Shown here: positions 28,085 through 37,103 of the stretch, one piece after another | Layout: the number at the start of each line of letters is the position of its first letter | Numbering within the stretch: position 1 is the first letter of the stretch | Translations under genes and position numbers: made by a program | The notes under the pieces: model-generated | What the model was told of the DNA's origin: nothing | The model's input: only the letters and a program-made list of their open reading frames with translations | Databases searched by the model: none | NCBI RefSeq assembly: GCF_000144645.1 | Contig: NC_014377.1 | Coordinates: 2,108,001-2,172,000, forward strand | Direction: 5' to 3' | DNA: 64,000 nucleotides | DNA from: Thermosediminibacter oceani DSM 16646 | GTDB taxonomy: Bacteria > Bacillota > Thermosediminibacteria > Thermosediminibacterales > Thermosediminibacteraceae

Positions 28085-29326
28085 TTAACCCAAGTTTCTA
28101 TCCATCCAGTCCTTACCTTCGAGAATCCTTGTAATTATCATTGCAGCGACAGTATCACCTGTAGAGTTGACCATAGTGGCTGGTGGGTCTACTAGATATC
28201 CAATGGTCGCAATAATAGGGAAAGCCTCCGGCGGGAAACCGTACATACTGACTATAAGCATTTCACCTATCAAACCACCGCCAGGCACCCCCGACATAAC
28301 CACACCGCTCAGTACCGCAATTATGGCAGCGCTTATGTAAGTTCCAATCCCTGTAAATGGTATTCCAAATAAACCAAATAAGAATGATATTTTCAATATC
28401 GCACTCAAACAAGAACCATCCATATGAGCTGTTGCACCAATGGGAAGAACAATTTCACGAATATCTTTCGGAATGCCTATTCTCTTTGCAGCTTCAAGAT
28501 TCACAGGCAGCGTGGCTATACTGCTCTGGGTTGCCAAAGAGGTTACGGCTGGAGATATAATTTCTTTGAAAAAAGTTTTGACACCTTTTTTACCGCCAGC
28601 AAAATATGCATATACCGCAAATCCAACAAAGAAATAAATTATTGTGATTGGGTAATATATCACCATGGCTCTCGCATAGGAACCGAGGAGCTGAGGACCA
28701 AAGCTCCCAACTAATGATGCAAAGTAGGCACCAAGCCCAATGGGAGCGTAATACATGATTATGGATACCATCTTGATCATTGCCTCGGATAAAATGTTGA
28801 GGCCGTCAACTACAAGCCTTGCTTTTTCGCCGAGCATACTTATTGCAAGTCCGAAAAATATCGAGAAAATAATCAAAGGCAACATGTTTTTTCTGGAAAT
28901 AAGATCTGGAAAATCAGTAACCGTAATAGCCGCCACTATCTGGTCTGCAGTATTCAATGGCTTTAATTCTTCAGCTTGAGGCAATTCAATTTTAACGCCT
29001 TGTGCAGGAGGAAATATATTAACCGTTATTATCATTATAAGCGAGGCTATCATCCCAGTCAGAATAAACACTACCAGCAAGGTACTTAGTATCTTACCCA
29101 GCCTCTGCAAACTGGCTATGCTAGCTACCGCACTGCTTATAGTTATAAAAACTAATGGCACCACGATAGTAAACATCGCATTCAAAAAAATGTCTCCAAA
29201 AGGCTTTAAAACTTGGGCTTTGTTCCCTAGTATTATACCCAATAAACTACCTATGATTATGGCAGACATCAGTATGATGGGAAATTTGTAAGAACCCCAG
29301 ACACTTTGTTTTTTACTTTCGTTCAC
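28085..29326 (-). CDS. Dicarboxylate/amino acid:cation symporter (DAACS family)
   Basis: The 413-residue membrane protein belongs to the GltP/DctA family. It has about eight membrane segments and the re-entrant loop signatures SLATQSSIATLP and GATAHMDGSCLSAIL, with the C-terminal DPPATMVNSTGDTVAAMII that holds the cation and substrate residues. GTG at 29326 follows AGGGGAGGGAGTATT. The substrate (glutamate, aspartate, C4-dicarboxylate or serine) cannot be told. It is more AT-rich than its neighbours, which may point to later acquisition. Confidence 0.92.
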   Translation of the reverse strand: MNESKKQSVWGSYKFPIILMSAIIIGSLLGIILGNKAQVLKPFGDIFLNAMFTIVVPLVFITISSAVASIASLQRLGKILSTLLVVFILTGMIASLIMIITVNIFPPAQGVKIELPQAEELKPLNTADQIVAAITVTDFPDLISRKNMLPLIIFSIFFGLAISMLGEKARLVVDGLNILSEAMIKMVSIIMYYAPIGLGAYFASLVGSFGPQLLGSYARAMVIYYPITIIYFFVGFAVYAYFAGGKKGVKTFFKEIISPAVTSLATQSSIATLPVNLEAAKRIGIPKDIREIVLPIGATAHMDGSCLSAILKISFLFGLFGIPFTGIGTYISAAIIAVLSGVVMSGVPGGGLIGEMLIVSMYGFPPEAFPIIATIGYLVDPPATMVNSTGDTVAAMIITRILEGKDWMDRNLG

Positions 29327-29510
29327 AATACTCCCCTCCCCTTTAGTAACTTCTAAATATATTATCAAATAAAGATTATTCGCGCTTTTTTAAAATCACC
29401 TCCCTATTCGTTGAACTTAATGCTCATGAATTATACACGGCAGCCCGGCGACTCAACGTCCCCATTTGCCTTTATTATCAATTTAGATTTCACGAATAGT
29501 TATAAAGCGG

Positions 29511-29798
29511 TTAAAAATACTGTATTTCCCTGTCAAAATCCGCCACCGAGAACCTGCCATCGTTCTCCATAAAATCCAGGATATAATCCAGTTGCCGGTT
29601 AACGTGCTCGCCGCTGTTGGAAACGCAGGCCAGGCCTATCACCGCCCATCGTTTATCGTCCTGCCTTTCAACCTCCGCTACCGATACGTTATAGCGGCTC
29701 TTAAGCCTCTCGATGAGGCTTTTCACCACCTGGCGCTTATCTTTAAGGCTGAAGGCGTCACCCAGGAAAATTTCCACCGTCATAACTCCAACCACCAT
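29511..29798 (-). CDS. DUF503 family protein
   Basis: The 95-residue protein matches the DUF503/YlxP family: an N-terminal VEIFLGDAFSLKDKRQVVKS, then RLKSRYNVSVAEVERQDD and a C-terminal alternation of strands and helices. YlxP is sometimes linked to ribosome maturation through its position beside rbfA, but here it stands alone. Function is not established. Confidence 0.85.
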   Translation of the reverse strand: MVVGVMTVEIFLGDAFSLKDKRQVVKSLIERLKSRYNVSVAEVERQDDKRWAVIGLACVSNSGEHVNRQLDYILDFMENDGRFSVADFDREIQYF

Positions 29799-29880
29799 AT
29801 AATATCACCCGCACTTATCCACAAAATTCACAGTACTTATCCCCAACCTGGGGAAAAAACTCATTTTCTGCATCAATATA

Positions 29881-29909
29881 TTGTATTTTAGGAAAGATTC
29901 TGTTATAAT
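29881..29909 (+). promoter_or_regulatory. Promoter of the manganese riboswitch-exporter unit
   Basis: TTGTAT (29881-29886) and TATAAT (29904-29909) are 17 bp apart, just before the riboswitch aptamer. Confidence 0.8.
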
Positions 29910-29920
29910 TTTTTTGGAAA

Positions 29921-30057
29921 ATAAAGGGGAGTAGTTCGGGGCTTTTGAAGCCTTCGGAAGCTCAACATACTGGCGGTATTCCGCCTGGGCTTTCGCCGTT
30001 TACGGGAACGAGACCTTTATTCCGGCTTATGTCTTACCGGAATAAAGGTCTTTTTTA
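29921..30057 (+). promoter_or_regulatory. Manganese riboswitch (yybP-ykoY class)
   Basis: The leader begins AAAGGGGAGTAG, the conserved start of the yybP-ykoY aptamer, and ends with a strong terminator: AGACCTTTATTCCGG (30011-30025) pairs with CCGGAATAAAGGTCT (30037-30051) and is followed by TTTTTT. Known members bind Mn2+ and switch on exporters when manganese is high. The gene behind it is of the exporter family expected. Confidence 0.93.
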
Positions 30058-30094
30058 TTTGGCATATTAAAACATAAATCGGGAGGTATGTTTT

Positions 30095-30397
30095 ATGGAT
30101 TTTAAGCTCTTTTTTACGGCCTTCTGCTTACTTTTTCTCGCAGAACTGGGCGACAAGACCCAGCTTACCGTTTTCACCCTGGTGACCCAGTACAATAAGC
30201 CCCTGCCCGTGTTTTTGGGCGCTTCTTGTGCCCTGGTGCTGGTCACTTTAATCGGGGCGCTGTTCGGCCACGTGGTCACCCGGTACGTGCCCGCCACCTA
30301 TATGAAAGTCATAGCGGGAGTGATGTTCGTCGGCATAGGGATATTTTTACTGGTGGAAGCGCTGCCCCAGCTGCTTCATCAATTGGGAAGGGGATGA
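30095..30397 (+). CDS. UPF0016/GDT1 (TMEM165) family cation exporter, single-repeat form
   Basis: The 100-residue membrane protein has three hydrophobic segments and one copy of the family motif ELGDKTQL (residues 17-24). Most members have two such repeats in one chain; a single-repeat protein should act as a dimer. A second half is not present next to it. Family members export Mn2+ or Ca2+, and the manganese riboswitch in front supports Mn2+. It has a GGGAGGTATGTTTT ribosome binding site and its own terminator. Confidence 0.9.
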   Translation: MDFKLFFTAFCLLFLAELGDKTQLTVFTLVTQYNKPLPVFLGASCALVLVTLIGALFGHVVTRYVPATYMKVIAGVMFVGIGIFLLVEALPQLLHQLGRG

Positions 30398-30401
30398 AAC
30401 T

Positions 30402-30433
30402 AGAGTCCCGGTTGTATTTCCGGGACTCTTTTT
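30402..30433 (+). terminator. Terminator between the exporter and nrdJ
   Basis: AGAGTCCCGG and CCGGGACTCT pair, followed by TTTTT on the plus strand. On the minus strand the hairpin also lies just past nrdJ, though with a poor U-tract. Confidence 0.88.
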
Positions 30434-30441
30434 ATACCTCT

Positions 30442-32769
30442 TTAGCCGCATTTGGAGTAACCGCAGGACCTGCAGACGATGCAGCCGCTCTCGTGCTCCA
30501 GGACGCTATTGCATTCCGGGCAGTAGCTCTTATATCCCCTTCCGGGTTCCCGCACCGGGTTGTTCCCGTCCGCCGCCGTAGCAGTATCTCCGGCGCAGTA
30601 AATTTTTTTAATGAATTCCACACCGTTGCCGCCTTCGGCCAAACGGGCTCCTATGTGCCGCTCTATCGCCCTGGCTATGGCGTCGGGACAGGACAGCACC
30701 TTGATGTCCTTGTTATTTGCCATCTGCCGCAGCGTGGAATGGCACCTGATGCCTTTGAGCTGTTCCACTATGGATTTCACGTCAATGCCGGAACGCAGCG
30801 CCAGGGAAATAAGGCGGCTGGTGGCTTCCGACTGAGACGGACATCCCCCGGCCCTACCCAGGTTTGTAAATACCTCGCAGATACCGTATTCGTCGGAATT
30901 TACGGTTATATAAAGGTTGCCGCAGCCTATCTTCACCTTTTCGGTGCTGCCGTAAGTTACGCTGGGCCTTGGTCTGGGTTTGATCTCCTTCGGTAATTCC
31001 TCACAACCACAGGTTCCGGCGCCTGCCTCTTGACCTTGGCGAGTACCTTTTTTCAGCACCTGTTCCTCGCGGCTACCGTCCCTATAAACCGTTACGCCCT
31101 TGCAGCCCAGCTCGTAGGCTAGCAGATATACCTTCTTCACGTCCTCACGGGTGGCGCTGTGGGGGAAGTTCACGGTTTTGGATACTGCGTTGTCGGTGTA
31201 TTTTTGAAATGCGGCCTGGATCCTCACATGCCACTCCGGCGATATATCGTGGGCGGTGACGAATACCCGCTTTACCTCTTCAGGAATGCCCGCTATACCT
31301 TTTAGGGAACCTTTCTCCAGGACTTCCTCCATGAGTTCCGGGCTGTAAAGCCCCCGCCTCCTCATCTCCTCCTCGAAAAGCGGGTATATTTCGATAAGTC
31401 TTTGTTTGTCCAGGACGTTTCTCTCAAAGGCCAGGGCAAAAACGGGCTCTATTCCGCTGGAACAGCCGGCGATGATACTTATGGTGCCCGTCGGGGCGAT
31501 GGTGGTCACGGTAGCATTCCTAAGGAGCGGCCCTCCGGGGACGTCGTATACGCTTCCGGGGAAGTTTGGGAAAGCGCCCCGGGTTTTTGCCAGATCCTCC
31601 GAAGCTTTCCTTGCCTCGCGCTGGATGAAGCCCATGACCTCTTCGGCCAGTTTCACGGCCTCTTCTGAATCATACGGAATGCCGAGCTTGATCAGCATGT
31701 CGGCAAAGCCCATCACCCCGAGGCCGATCTTGCGGTTGGCTTTAGTCATCTGCTCTATCTCCGGCAGCGGATATTTGTTCACGTCGATGACATCGTCCAG
31801 GAAGCGGACCGCCATGTGGACGACCTGTTTTAATTCTTCATAATCAATTTCATTACCTGTACTTCCCTCTTTTACGAATTTACTAAGGTTGATTGAACCC
31901 AGGTTGCAGCTTTCGAAGGGCAGGAGAGGCTGCTCTCCGCATGGATTGGTGCTCTCGATCTGGCCTATGTGAGGGGTCGGGTTTTTGGCGTTGACGCGGT
32001 CTATGAATAGAATCCCCGGCTCGCCGTTTTTCCAGGCCATGTCCACAATCAGGTCAAAGACTTCCCGCGCCTTCAACCTCCCGGTGACCTTGCCGGTATT
32101 GGGGTCCACCAGCTCGTAAGTGCCGTCGTTCTTTAAGGTCTCCATGAATTTATCGGTAATCGCCACGCTGATGTTGAAGTTGGTCAATTCATTGTTGTCT
32201 TCCTTGCACCGGATGAATTCCAGGATATCGGGGTGGTCCACCCTGAGAATACCCATGTTGGCTCCCCTACGCCGGCCGCCCTGCTTTACGGCTTCCGTAG
32301 CGGCGTTGAAGACCTTCATGAAGGAAACGGGACCTGACGCTTCCCCACCGGTTGACCTCACCGTGGCTCCCTTGGGCCTTAGGCGGGAAAAGGACATCCC
32401 GGTACCTCCACCGCTTTTATGAATCAAAGCCGCGTTTTTTATGGCGCCGAAGATGCCCTCCATCGAATCCTCCACCGGCAGCACGAAGCAGGCTGAAAGC
32501 TGGCCCAGCTCCCTGCCCGCGTTCATGAGAGTGGGAGAGTTGGGCATGAACTTCAACTCCGCCATCATATCGTAGAACTTCTCGGCCCAGAATTCCGGGT
32601 CCTGGCCGTAATTTTCCTCGGCCGCGGCCACGGCGCGGGCTACCCTTTCGATCATATCCTCCGGAGTTTCCACCACTTGCCCTTTTTCATCTTTGGCAAG
32701 GTAGCGCTTTTGCAGTACAACTCTGGCGTTTTCGGTGAGCCTGAGCTTTTTGTTTTTCACCGTTTTCAC
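30442..32769 (-). CDS. nrdJ: Vitamin B12-dependent ribonucleoside-diphosphate reductase
   Basis: This class II enzyme makes deoxyribonucleotides with adenosylcobalamin and needs no oxygen. The 775-residue protein has [17 protein letters not shown], the active-site segment [20 protein letters not shown], then [19 protein letters not shown], a TSCPD domain (residues about 630-730) and a C-terminal zinc ribbon ([24 protein letters not shown]). Length fits the NrdJ-Z type. The start has GGTGAAAACGGTG upstream. Confidence 0.95.
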   Translation of the reverse strand: MKTVKNKKLRLTENARVVLQKRYLAKDEKGQVVETPEDMIERVARAVAAAEENYGQDPEFWAEKFYDMMAELKFMPNSPTLMNAGRELGQLSACFVLPVEDSMEGIFGAIKNAALIHKSGGGTGMSFSRLRPKGATVRSTGGEASGPVSFMKVFNAATEAVKQGGRRRGANMGILRVDHPDILEFIRCKEDNNELTNFNISVAITDKFMETLKNDGTYELVDPNTGKVTGRLKAREVFDLIVDMAWKNGEPGILFIDRVNAKNPTPHIGQIESTNPCGEQPLLPFESCNLGSINLSKFVKEGSTGNEIDYEELKQVVHMAVRFLDDVIDVNKYPLPEIEQMTKANRKIGLGVMGFADMLIKLGIPYDSEEAVKLAEEVMGFIQREARKASEDLAKTRGAFPNFPGSVYDVPGGPLLRNATVTTIAPTGTISIIAGCSSGIEPVFALAFERNVLDKQRLIEIYPLFEEEMRRRGLYSPELMEEVLEKGSLKGIAGIPEEVKRVFVTAHDISPEWHVRIQAAFQKYTDNAVSKTVNFPHSATREDVKKVYLLAYELGCKGVTVYRDGSREEQVLKKGTRQGQEAGAGTCGCEELPKEIKPRPRPSVTYGSTEKVKIGCGNLYITVNSDEYGICEVFTNLGRAGGCPSQSEATSRLISLALRSGIDVKSIVEQLKGIRCHSTLRQMANNKDIKVLSCPDAIARAIERHIGARLAEGGNGVEFIKKIYCAGDTATAADGNNPVREPGRGYKSYCPECNSVLEHESGCIVCRSCGYSKCG

Positions 32770-32966
32770 CTCACACTAAAAAACACTATCCAGTAAGTCC
32801 ATTATAGACTTATCGGTTTCATTTTACAAACATAAAAAAAGCCGGTTTTCATCAATCATCGTTCATTTTTAACAGCAAGGGGCCAAATCTTTCTTAAAAC
32901 CCGATTCATTTCTGTAAAACTTTACCATTATATACCATTATATCAGGTACTGATATATTAAAAAAT

Positions 32967-32987
32967 AAAAAAAACGGCCTTCGACCG
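32967..32987 (-). terminator. Terminator after the PerR-like gene
   Basis: A short hairpin, CGGTC-GAA-GGCCG, is followed by eight T residues on the minus strand. Confidence 0.65.
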
Positions 32988-32999
32988 CTATGCGATACT

Positions 33000-33413
33000 C
33001 TAATCTTCTTTTTTGCCGCAGTCACCGCAAAGGCCGTAGAATTCCAGCCGGTGATAGAAGACCTCCCAACCGTTTCGATCTGCTACTTCCTTATCGAGCT
33101 CCCGGTTTACGGGCAGGTCTTCCACATCAAAAGTCTGTCCACATTCAAGGCACACGAAATGATAGTGATTTTCGGGCTTGCCGTCATACCTGCTATTTTT
33201 GCTGCCGTAATTCAGCTCCATTATTTCGCCCATTTTCTTCAAAGTGGCGAGGTTTCTGTATACAGTTCCCAGGCTTATGTTGGGAATTTTCTTTTTTACC
33301 TTCTCATAGATCCAATCGGCAGTGGGATGGACCCTGGTGCTGCGCAGAACCTCCAGAATAAGGGCTCTCTGTCTGGTATTCCGTACAAACCCCTTCTTCT
33401 CTTTCTCGTCCAT
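33000..33413 (-). CDS. Fur-family transcriptional regulator, PerR-like
   Basis: The 137-residue protein has a winged helix (LEVLRSTRVHPTADWIYEKV, ISLGTVYRNLATLKKMG) and a metal-binding dimerisation domain with HYHFVCLECGQTFDVED and a C-terminal CGDCG, the two CxxC pairs of a structural zinc site. Pairing with a tiny zinc-ribbon gene upstream suggests a peroxide regulator, but Fur or Zur cannot be excluded. ATG at 33413 has AAGGAGG 15 bp upstream; a TTG further up would translate that site. Confidence 0.85.
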   Translation of the reverse strand: MDEKEKKGFVRNTRQRALILEVLRSTRVHPTADWIYEKVKKKIPNISLGTVYRNLATLKKMGEIMELNYGSKNSRYDGKPENHYHFVCLECGQTFDVEDLPVNRELDKEVADRNGWEVFYHRLEFYGLCGDCGKKED

Positions 33414-33420
33414 CGTTATA

Positions 33421-33546
33421 TTATTTTTCCTCCTTGGGGTTCTCAACTTTCACAAAAGTATCCTTGGCTTCGCACTGCGGGCATTTCTTGGGCTTGCAGC
33501 GGCCTTCCTTCTCGAAGCCACAGGCACTGCACTTCCAGACAGCCAC
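33421..33546 (-). CDS. Tiny rubredoxin-like zinc-ribbon protein
   Basis: A 41-residue frame starts with GTG and reads AVWKCSACGFEKEGRCKPKK followed by CPQCEAKDTFVKVENPKEEK. CSAC and CPQC make a four-cysteine metal site like the rubredoxin part of rubrerythrin. TTTAAAGGAGGTGCAAG is a near-ideal ribosome binding region. It is 7 bp upstream of the PerR-like gene and probably co-transcribed; similar small ribbons often occur beside PerR in anaerobes. Confidence 0.85.
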   Translation of the reverse strand: MAVWKCSACGFEKEGRCKPKKCPQCEAKDTFVKVENPKEEK

Positions 33547-33602
33547 ACCTTGCACCTCCTTTAAATATCCTCAGTAACAATTATTATTTTTATTTCAGCC
33601 TA

Positions 33603-33631
33603 AATATATACCAGCCATCGTTAAAAGTCAA
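33603..33631 (-). promoter_or_regulatory. Promoter of the zinc-ribbon/PerR-like operon
   Basis: TTGACT (33626-33631) and TATATT (33603-33608) are 17 bp apart on the minus strand. An AT-rich stretch downstream (AAATAATAATTGTTA) only partly resembles a PerR box. Confidence 0.65.
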
Positions 33632-33747
33632 CAGTTATTTCCACCCACCTTTATTTTCTCCCCTTCAGTGCAGCTTATGCTCAACCCGCGACCCTGTGAG
33701 TTTACGGCCGCTATCGAGAAGCCATGTTATATTATCATTTTTTGGTA

Positions 33748-33777
33748 TTGACCGGACAAGGCGCACAAGTGTATAAT
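33748..33777 (+). promoter_or_regulatory. Promoter of the small peptide gene
   Basis: TTGACC (33748-33753) and TATAAT (33772-33777) are 18 bp apart on the plus strand. Confidence 0.7.
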
Positions 33778-33824
33778 ATAGCATAAGATACATGTATACA
33801 ATTATACAATAGGAGGTTGCAGGT

Positions 33825-33929
33825 ATGACTTCTGAAGATAAAAAGATAACAGACAGTGAAGACGCAACCCGGAAGATCCAGGAATATCTAGAAGACCTGC
33901 TCTTTAGTTCGGCTTACATGGAATATTAA
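33825..33929 (+). CDS. 34-residue acidic peptide, function unknown
   Basis: The frame encodes MTSEDKKITDSEDATRKIQE followed by YLEDLLFSSAYMEY. It has a consensus promoter about 50 bp upstream and an AGGAGGTTGCAGGT ribosome binding site, which together support translation. The middle forms an amphipathic helix. It stands alone between the PerR unit and the patatin gene. The tail is aromatic, ending in AYMEY. No family is recognised. Confidence 0.6.
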   Translation: MTSEDKKITDSEDATRKIQEYLEDLLFSSAYMEY

Positions 33930-33954
33930 AAGCCGATTCTTTTTTTACCACAAT

Positions 33955-34854
33955 TTAACTACACAGAAACTTTTCAATTTCATTCATATTTCTGCTCGCA
34001 AAATCCTCACCGAACTTTATCAATTCGGGTATCCTGTAAAAATCCGTGTACCCTACCCCCTGCACCTGCGGGTAGACGTAAAAGGCAGGATATTCCTTTT
34101 GTATATAGTAGCAAAGCTCGTCACCCATTATATCCACCGACGCCATCAGCACATCCATTGCAGTATCCACCCGGCGCCTGCCGGTACTCCGTCCCAGGTC
34201 CACCGCCAGGATCTTCAGGGCGCCCTGGTGATAGAGCACGTCCACGGGCACATTGTTCTTGATGCCGCCGTCCACCAGTTTTCTGCCGGCCAACCGCTTG
34301 GGAACGAAGATGCCGGGAAGCGAAATGCTGGCCCTGACGGCGGCGGAAACCGGGGCGTCGCTTATGAAAACCGTGTTTCTCATGCCCCCCATAGGGATAT
34401 TTTCCCTGGGACAGAAGACCACGGTCTCACCCGTCTCTACGTCCGCGCTCACCACCGAGATAGGCACTCTAAGGTCATCGAACGTCCTGCCGCCGAAAAG
34501 CCGATCCAGATACTTTTCTATTTTGTCTCCATTGAAAAGCCCATCGGGCCATTTCCGCATGACCATAGGCCGCCGCCGGGTCCAGAAGTAATACACTAAG
34601 GTGAAAACAGCCGCCGGCGGGAAGGTAGGATCCAGCAACCTCCAGGGTTTTAGGGAACTTACCCGGCTCGCAAACCAATCGATGTCGACTTCGCAGGCGT
34701 AAAAGGCCGCAGCGATGCTTCCGGCGCTGGTGCCTGCCAGGATATCCGGATAAAAGCCGTTTTTCATGAGGGCTTTCAAAATCCCCAGGTGTACAGCGCC
34801 TCTCAGTCCTCCTCCGCTGAGCACAAGTCCGAACCTGTACTGTTTTTTAAGCAT
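33955..34854 (-). CDS. Patatin-like phospholipase
   Basis: The 299-residue protein has the oxyanion loop GLVLSGGGLRGAVHLGILKA, the nucleophile elbow GTSAGS (residues 48-53) and the catalytic Asp in LVDGGIKNNVPVDVLY, a complete Ser-Asp dyad for lipid acyl hydrolysis. No signal peptide is seen, so it is likely cytosolic. ATG at 34854 follows GGGAGGGGAGAAA; a longer frame would translate that site. Confidence 0.9.
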   Translation of the reverse strand: MLKKQYRFGLVLSGGGLRGAVHLGILKALMKNGFYPDILAGTSAGSIAAAFYACEVDIDWFASRVSSLKPWRLLDPTFPPAAVFTLVYYFWTRRRPMVMRKWPDGLFNGDKIEKYLDRLFGGRTFDDLRVPISVVSADVETGETVVFCPRENIPMGGMRNTVFISDAPVSAAVRASISLPGIFVPKRLAGRKLVDGGIKNNVPVDVLYHQGALKILAVDLGRSTGRRRVDTAMDVLMASVDIMGDELCYYIQKEYPAFYVYPQVQGVGYTDFYRIPELIKFGEDFASRNMNEIEKFLCS

Positions 34855-34925
34855 TTTCTCCCCTCCCTTCAGGAGCTTTTGGCTTCTTAAATAAAATAAT
34901 ATTAATTTTGTTGGAAAAACGTTAT

Positions 34926-34956
34926 AAAAAAAACCCCCGCGGATCATCCGCGAGGG
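34926..34956 (-). terminator. Terminator after the por operon
   Basis: CCCTCGCGGA and TCCGCGGGGG pair around TGA and are followed by TTTTTTTT on the minus strand. Confidence 0.88.
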
Positions 34957-34965
34957 ATTATTTCT

Positions 34966-35910
34966 TTATCTCGGAGGGAGTTCCGGGGTTTCCCCGCACC
35001 GCTCCAGGAGCGCAAGCCACCTTCTGTCGATTTCTTCCTGTATGGCTTTTATTACGTGTTCGTTACCGGGTTTGAAAAGGTGCCTGAACCTACCCTGGGG
35101 TTTAAGGAACTCCTCTACGGGGACGTACTTCTTGGGCTTGTAGTTCAGCTTCCACTTGCCGTTTTCCACTTCAAAAAGCGGCCAGAATCTGGTCTCAACG
35201 GCGAGTCTCGTTATCTCTACAATATCCTCCGTGTTGTAACGCCAGCCGCGCGGGCAGGGTGAAAGCACGTTGATGAACGCTGGCCCCTCGACTTCTACAG
35301 CTTTCTTTGCCTTTTTGTGCACATCCTGCCAGCTGTGGATGGCCGTCTGGGCCGCATAGGGAATGTTGTGGGCCGCCATGATGGCGGTCAGGTCCTTTCT
35401 CGGCTGCTGCTTACCGGGTATGACCTTGCCTGCCGGGCTCGTCGTGGTATCGGCTCCTACCGGTGTGGCGCTGGAGCGCTGGATACCGGTGTTCATGTAA
35501 GCCTCGTTGTTCAGGCAGACGTAGACTATATTGTGACCCCTTTCCATGGCGCCGGAAAGGGACTGCAGGCCGATGTCGTAAGTTCCACCGTCACCGCCGA
35601 AGGCGATGATCTTGAAGTCCCTGTCTATCCTGCCCCTCTTCTTCAAAGCCCTGTAAGCCGCTTCCACGCCGCTGATGGTGGCGCCGGCGTTTTCAAAGGC
35701 GTTGTGGATGAAGGAGCAGTTCCAGGCCGTGTACGGGTAAATGGTGCTGGCTACTTCGAGGCATCCCGTGGCGCATCCCACGACCACGTTGGCGTCCTCA
35801 ACCGCATTCAATATCATCCTTACCGAAATGCCGTGGCCGCAACCGGCGCAGAGCCTATGGCCTCCGACAAATCTCTCTTGAACCTTAGAGAGCTCTTTCA
35901 ATGTCGCCAT
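34966..35910 (-). CDS. porB: Pyruvate:ferredoxin oxidoreductase, beta subunit
   Basis: The 314-residue thiamine-diphosphate-binding subunit has the cysteine motif HRLCAGCGHG near the N-terminus and the ThDP motif FGGDGGTYDIGLQSLSGAM with CLNNEAYMNTG. The sequence GCATGCLEVASTIYPYTAWN and CPRGWRYN are typical of pyruvate-specific PorB rather than the 2-ketoisovalerate form. It is the last gene of the four-subunit operon, 11 bp after porA. Confidence 0.94.
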   Translation of the reverse strand: MATLKELSKVQERFVGGHRLCAGCGHGISVRMILNAVEDANVVVGCATGCLEVASTIYPYTAWNCSFIHNAFENAGATISGVEAAYRALKKRGRIDRDFKIIAFGGDGGTYDIGLQSLSGAMERGHNIVYVCLNNEAYMNTGIQRSSATPVGADTTTSPAGKVIPGKQQPRKDLTAIMAAHNIPYAAQTAIHSWQDVHKKAKKAVEVEGPAFINVLSPCPRGWRYNTEDIVEITRLAVETRFWPLFEVENGKWKLNYKPKKYVPVEEFLKPQGRFRHLFKPGNEHVIKAIQEEIDRRWLALLERCGETPELPPR

Positions 35911-35921
35911 CTTGACACCTC

Positions 35922-37103
35922 CTATTCTCTCAGACCCAGGTATTTGACGGTCTCATCGACTCTGCCGGTCTTCCTGATGTTCTCCAGTTCTTCAAATACC
36001 TGTTCCACGTGTTCCAGCCTCAGGTCCCTTCCGCCGAGGCCGTATACGTAGTTTACAACCTTTATATCGTTCTTCAGGTCGTAAAGCGCATTCCTTATAT
36101 CTGCAAACATGGGACCGCCGCAGGTAGAGAAGGTCTCGGCCCTATCCATCACCGCTACTGCTTTTATACCCTTTAAAGCCTCCCGAATTTCTTCATGCGG
36201 GAAGGGCCTGTATACCCTGGGCTTCAATACGCCAGCTTTTATGCCCTTCGCCCTGAGTTCGTCGGCAACACCCTTGGCGGTACCGGCTGCCGAATTGAGT
36301 ACCACCACCGCTACATCGGCATCGTCCAATTTATATGATTCTACAAGGCCGTATTCCCTGCCGGAAATCCTGCCGAATTCCTTACCGATTTCCTTTATAA
36401 CTTCCTTGGCCGCTTTCATGGCCTCCACCTGCTGGCGCTTGTGCTCGAAGTAAAAGTCGTACATGTCGAAGTTGCCCATGGAAATGGGATTTTCAGCGTT
36501 CAGCAGGTAATCTTCGGGCACATAGGTGCCAACGAAGTTCCTCACGGTCTCGTCATCAATCACTTCCAGCACGTCCATGGCATGGCTGGTGATGAAGCCG
36601 TCCATATTGACCATTACCGGCAGGCGAACGTCAGGATGTTCGGCTATGCGCACTGCCTGGATCATATTATCGTAGGCTTCCTGGGCGTTCTCGGAGAAGA
36701 GCTGTATTACGCCGGAATCCCTGAGACCCATGGCATCGCTATGGTCGCAGTGGATGTTGATGGGGCCGCTCAGCGCGCGGTTGACCACCGGAAACACTAT
36801 GGGTAGCCTCAGCGAAGCCGCAATGTAGACAACCTCGAACATATACGCCAGACCCTGACTGGAAGTGGCGGTCATGGCCCTGGTTCCGGCGGCGGAGGCG
36901 CCTACGGCGGCGCTCATGGCGCTGTGCTCGCTTTCAACGGCTATAAATTCGGTGTCTACTTCTCCGTTGGCCACGAAGGAAGAAAATATCTGTACAATTT
37001 CGGTCTGGGGGGTTATCGGGTACGCGGCCACCACGTCGGGGTTAATCTGCTTCATAGCCTGGGCAACCGCTTCATTCCCGGTAAGCGCCACCTTAGTTTT
37101 CAT
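35922..37103 (-). CDS. porA: Pyruvate:ferredoxin oxidoreductase, alpha subunit
   Basis: The 393-residue subunit starts with the pyrimidine-binding segment GNEAVAQAMKQINPDVVAAY and continues PITPQTEIVQIFSSFVANGE; it also has EHSAMSAAVGASAAGTRAMT, as in archaeal-type PorA. It completes the active site with PorB. The start overlaps the end of porD by 11 bp. The complex converts pyruvate and CoA to acetyl-CoA, CO2 and reduced ferredoxin. Confidence 0.94.
   Translation of the reverse strand: MKTKVALTGNEAVAQAMKQINPDVVAAYPITPQTEIVQIFSSFVANGEVDTEFIAVESEHSAMSAAVGASAAGTRAMTATSSQGLAYMFEVVYIAASLRLPIVFPVVNRALSGPINIHCDHSDAMGLRDSGVIQLFSENAQEAYDNMIQAVRIAEHPDVRLPVMVNMDGFITSHAMDVLEVIDDETVRNFVGTYVPEDYLLNAENPISMGNFDMYDFYFEHKRQQVEAMKAAKEVIKEIGKEFGRISGREYGLVESYKLDDADVAVVVLNSAAGTAKGVADELRAKGIKAGVLKPRVYRPFPHEEIREALKGIKAVAVMDRAETFSTCGGPMFADIRNALYDLKNDIKVVNYVYGLGGRDLRLEHVEQVFEELENIRKTGRVDETVKYLGLRE

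Noticed and set aside
33555-33600. PerR box in front of the zinc-ribbon/PerR-like operon
   Set aside because: Only part of the 15-bp consensus palindrome is matched, and AT-rich DNA gives such matches by chance.
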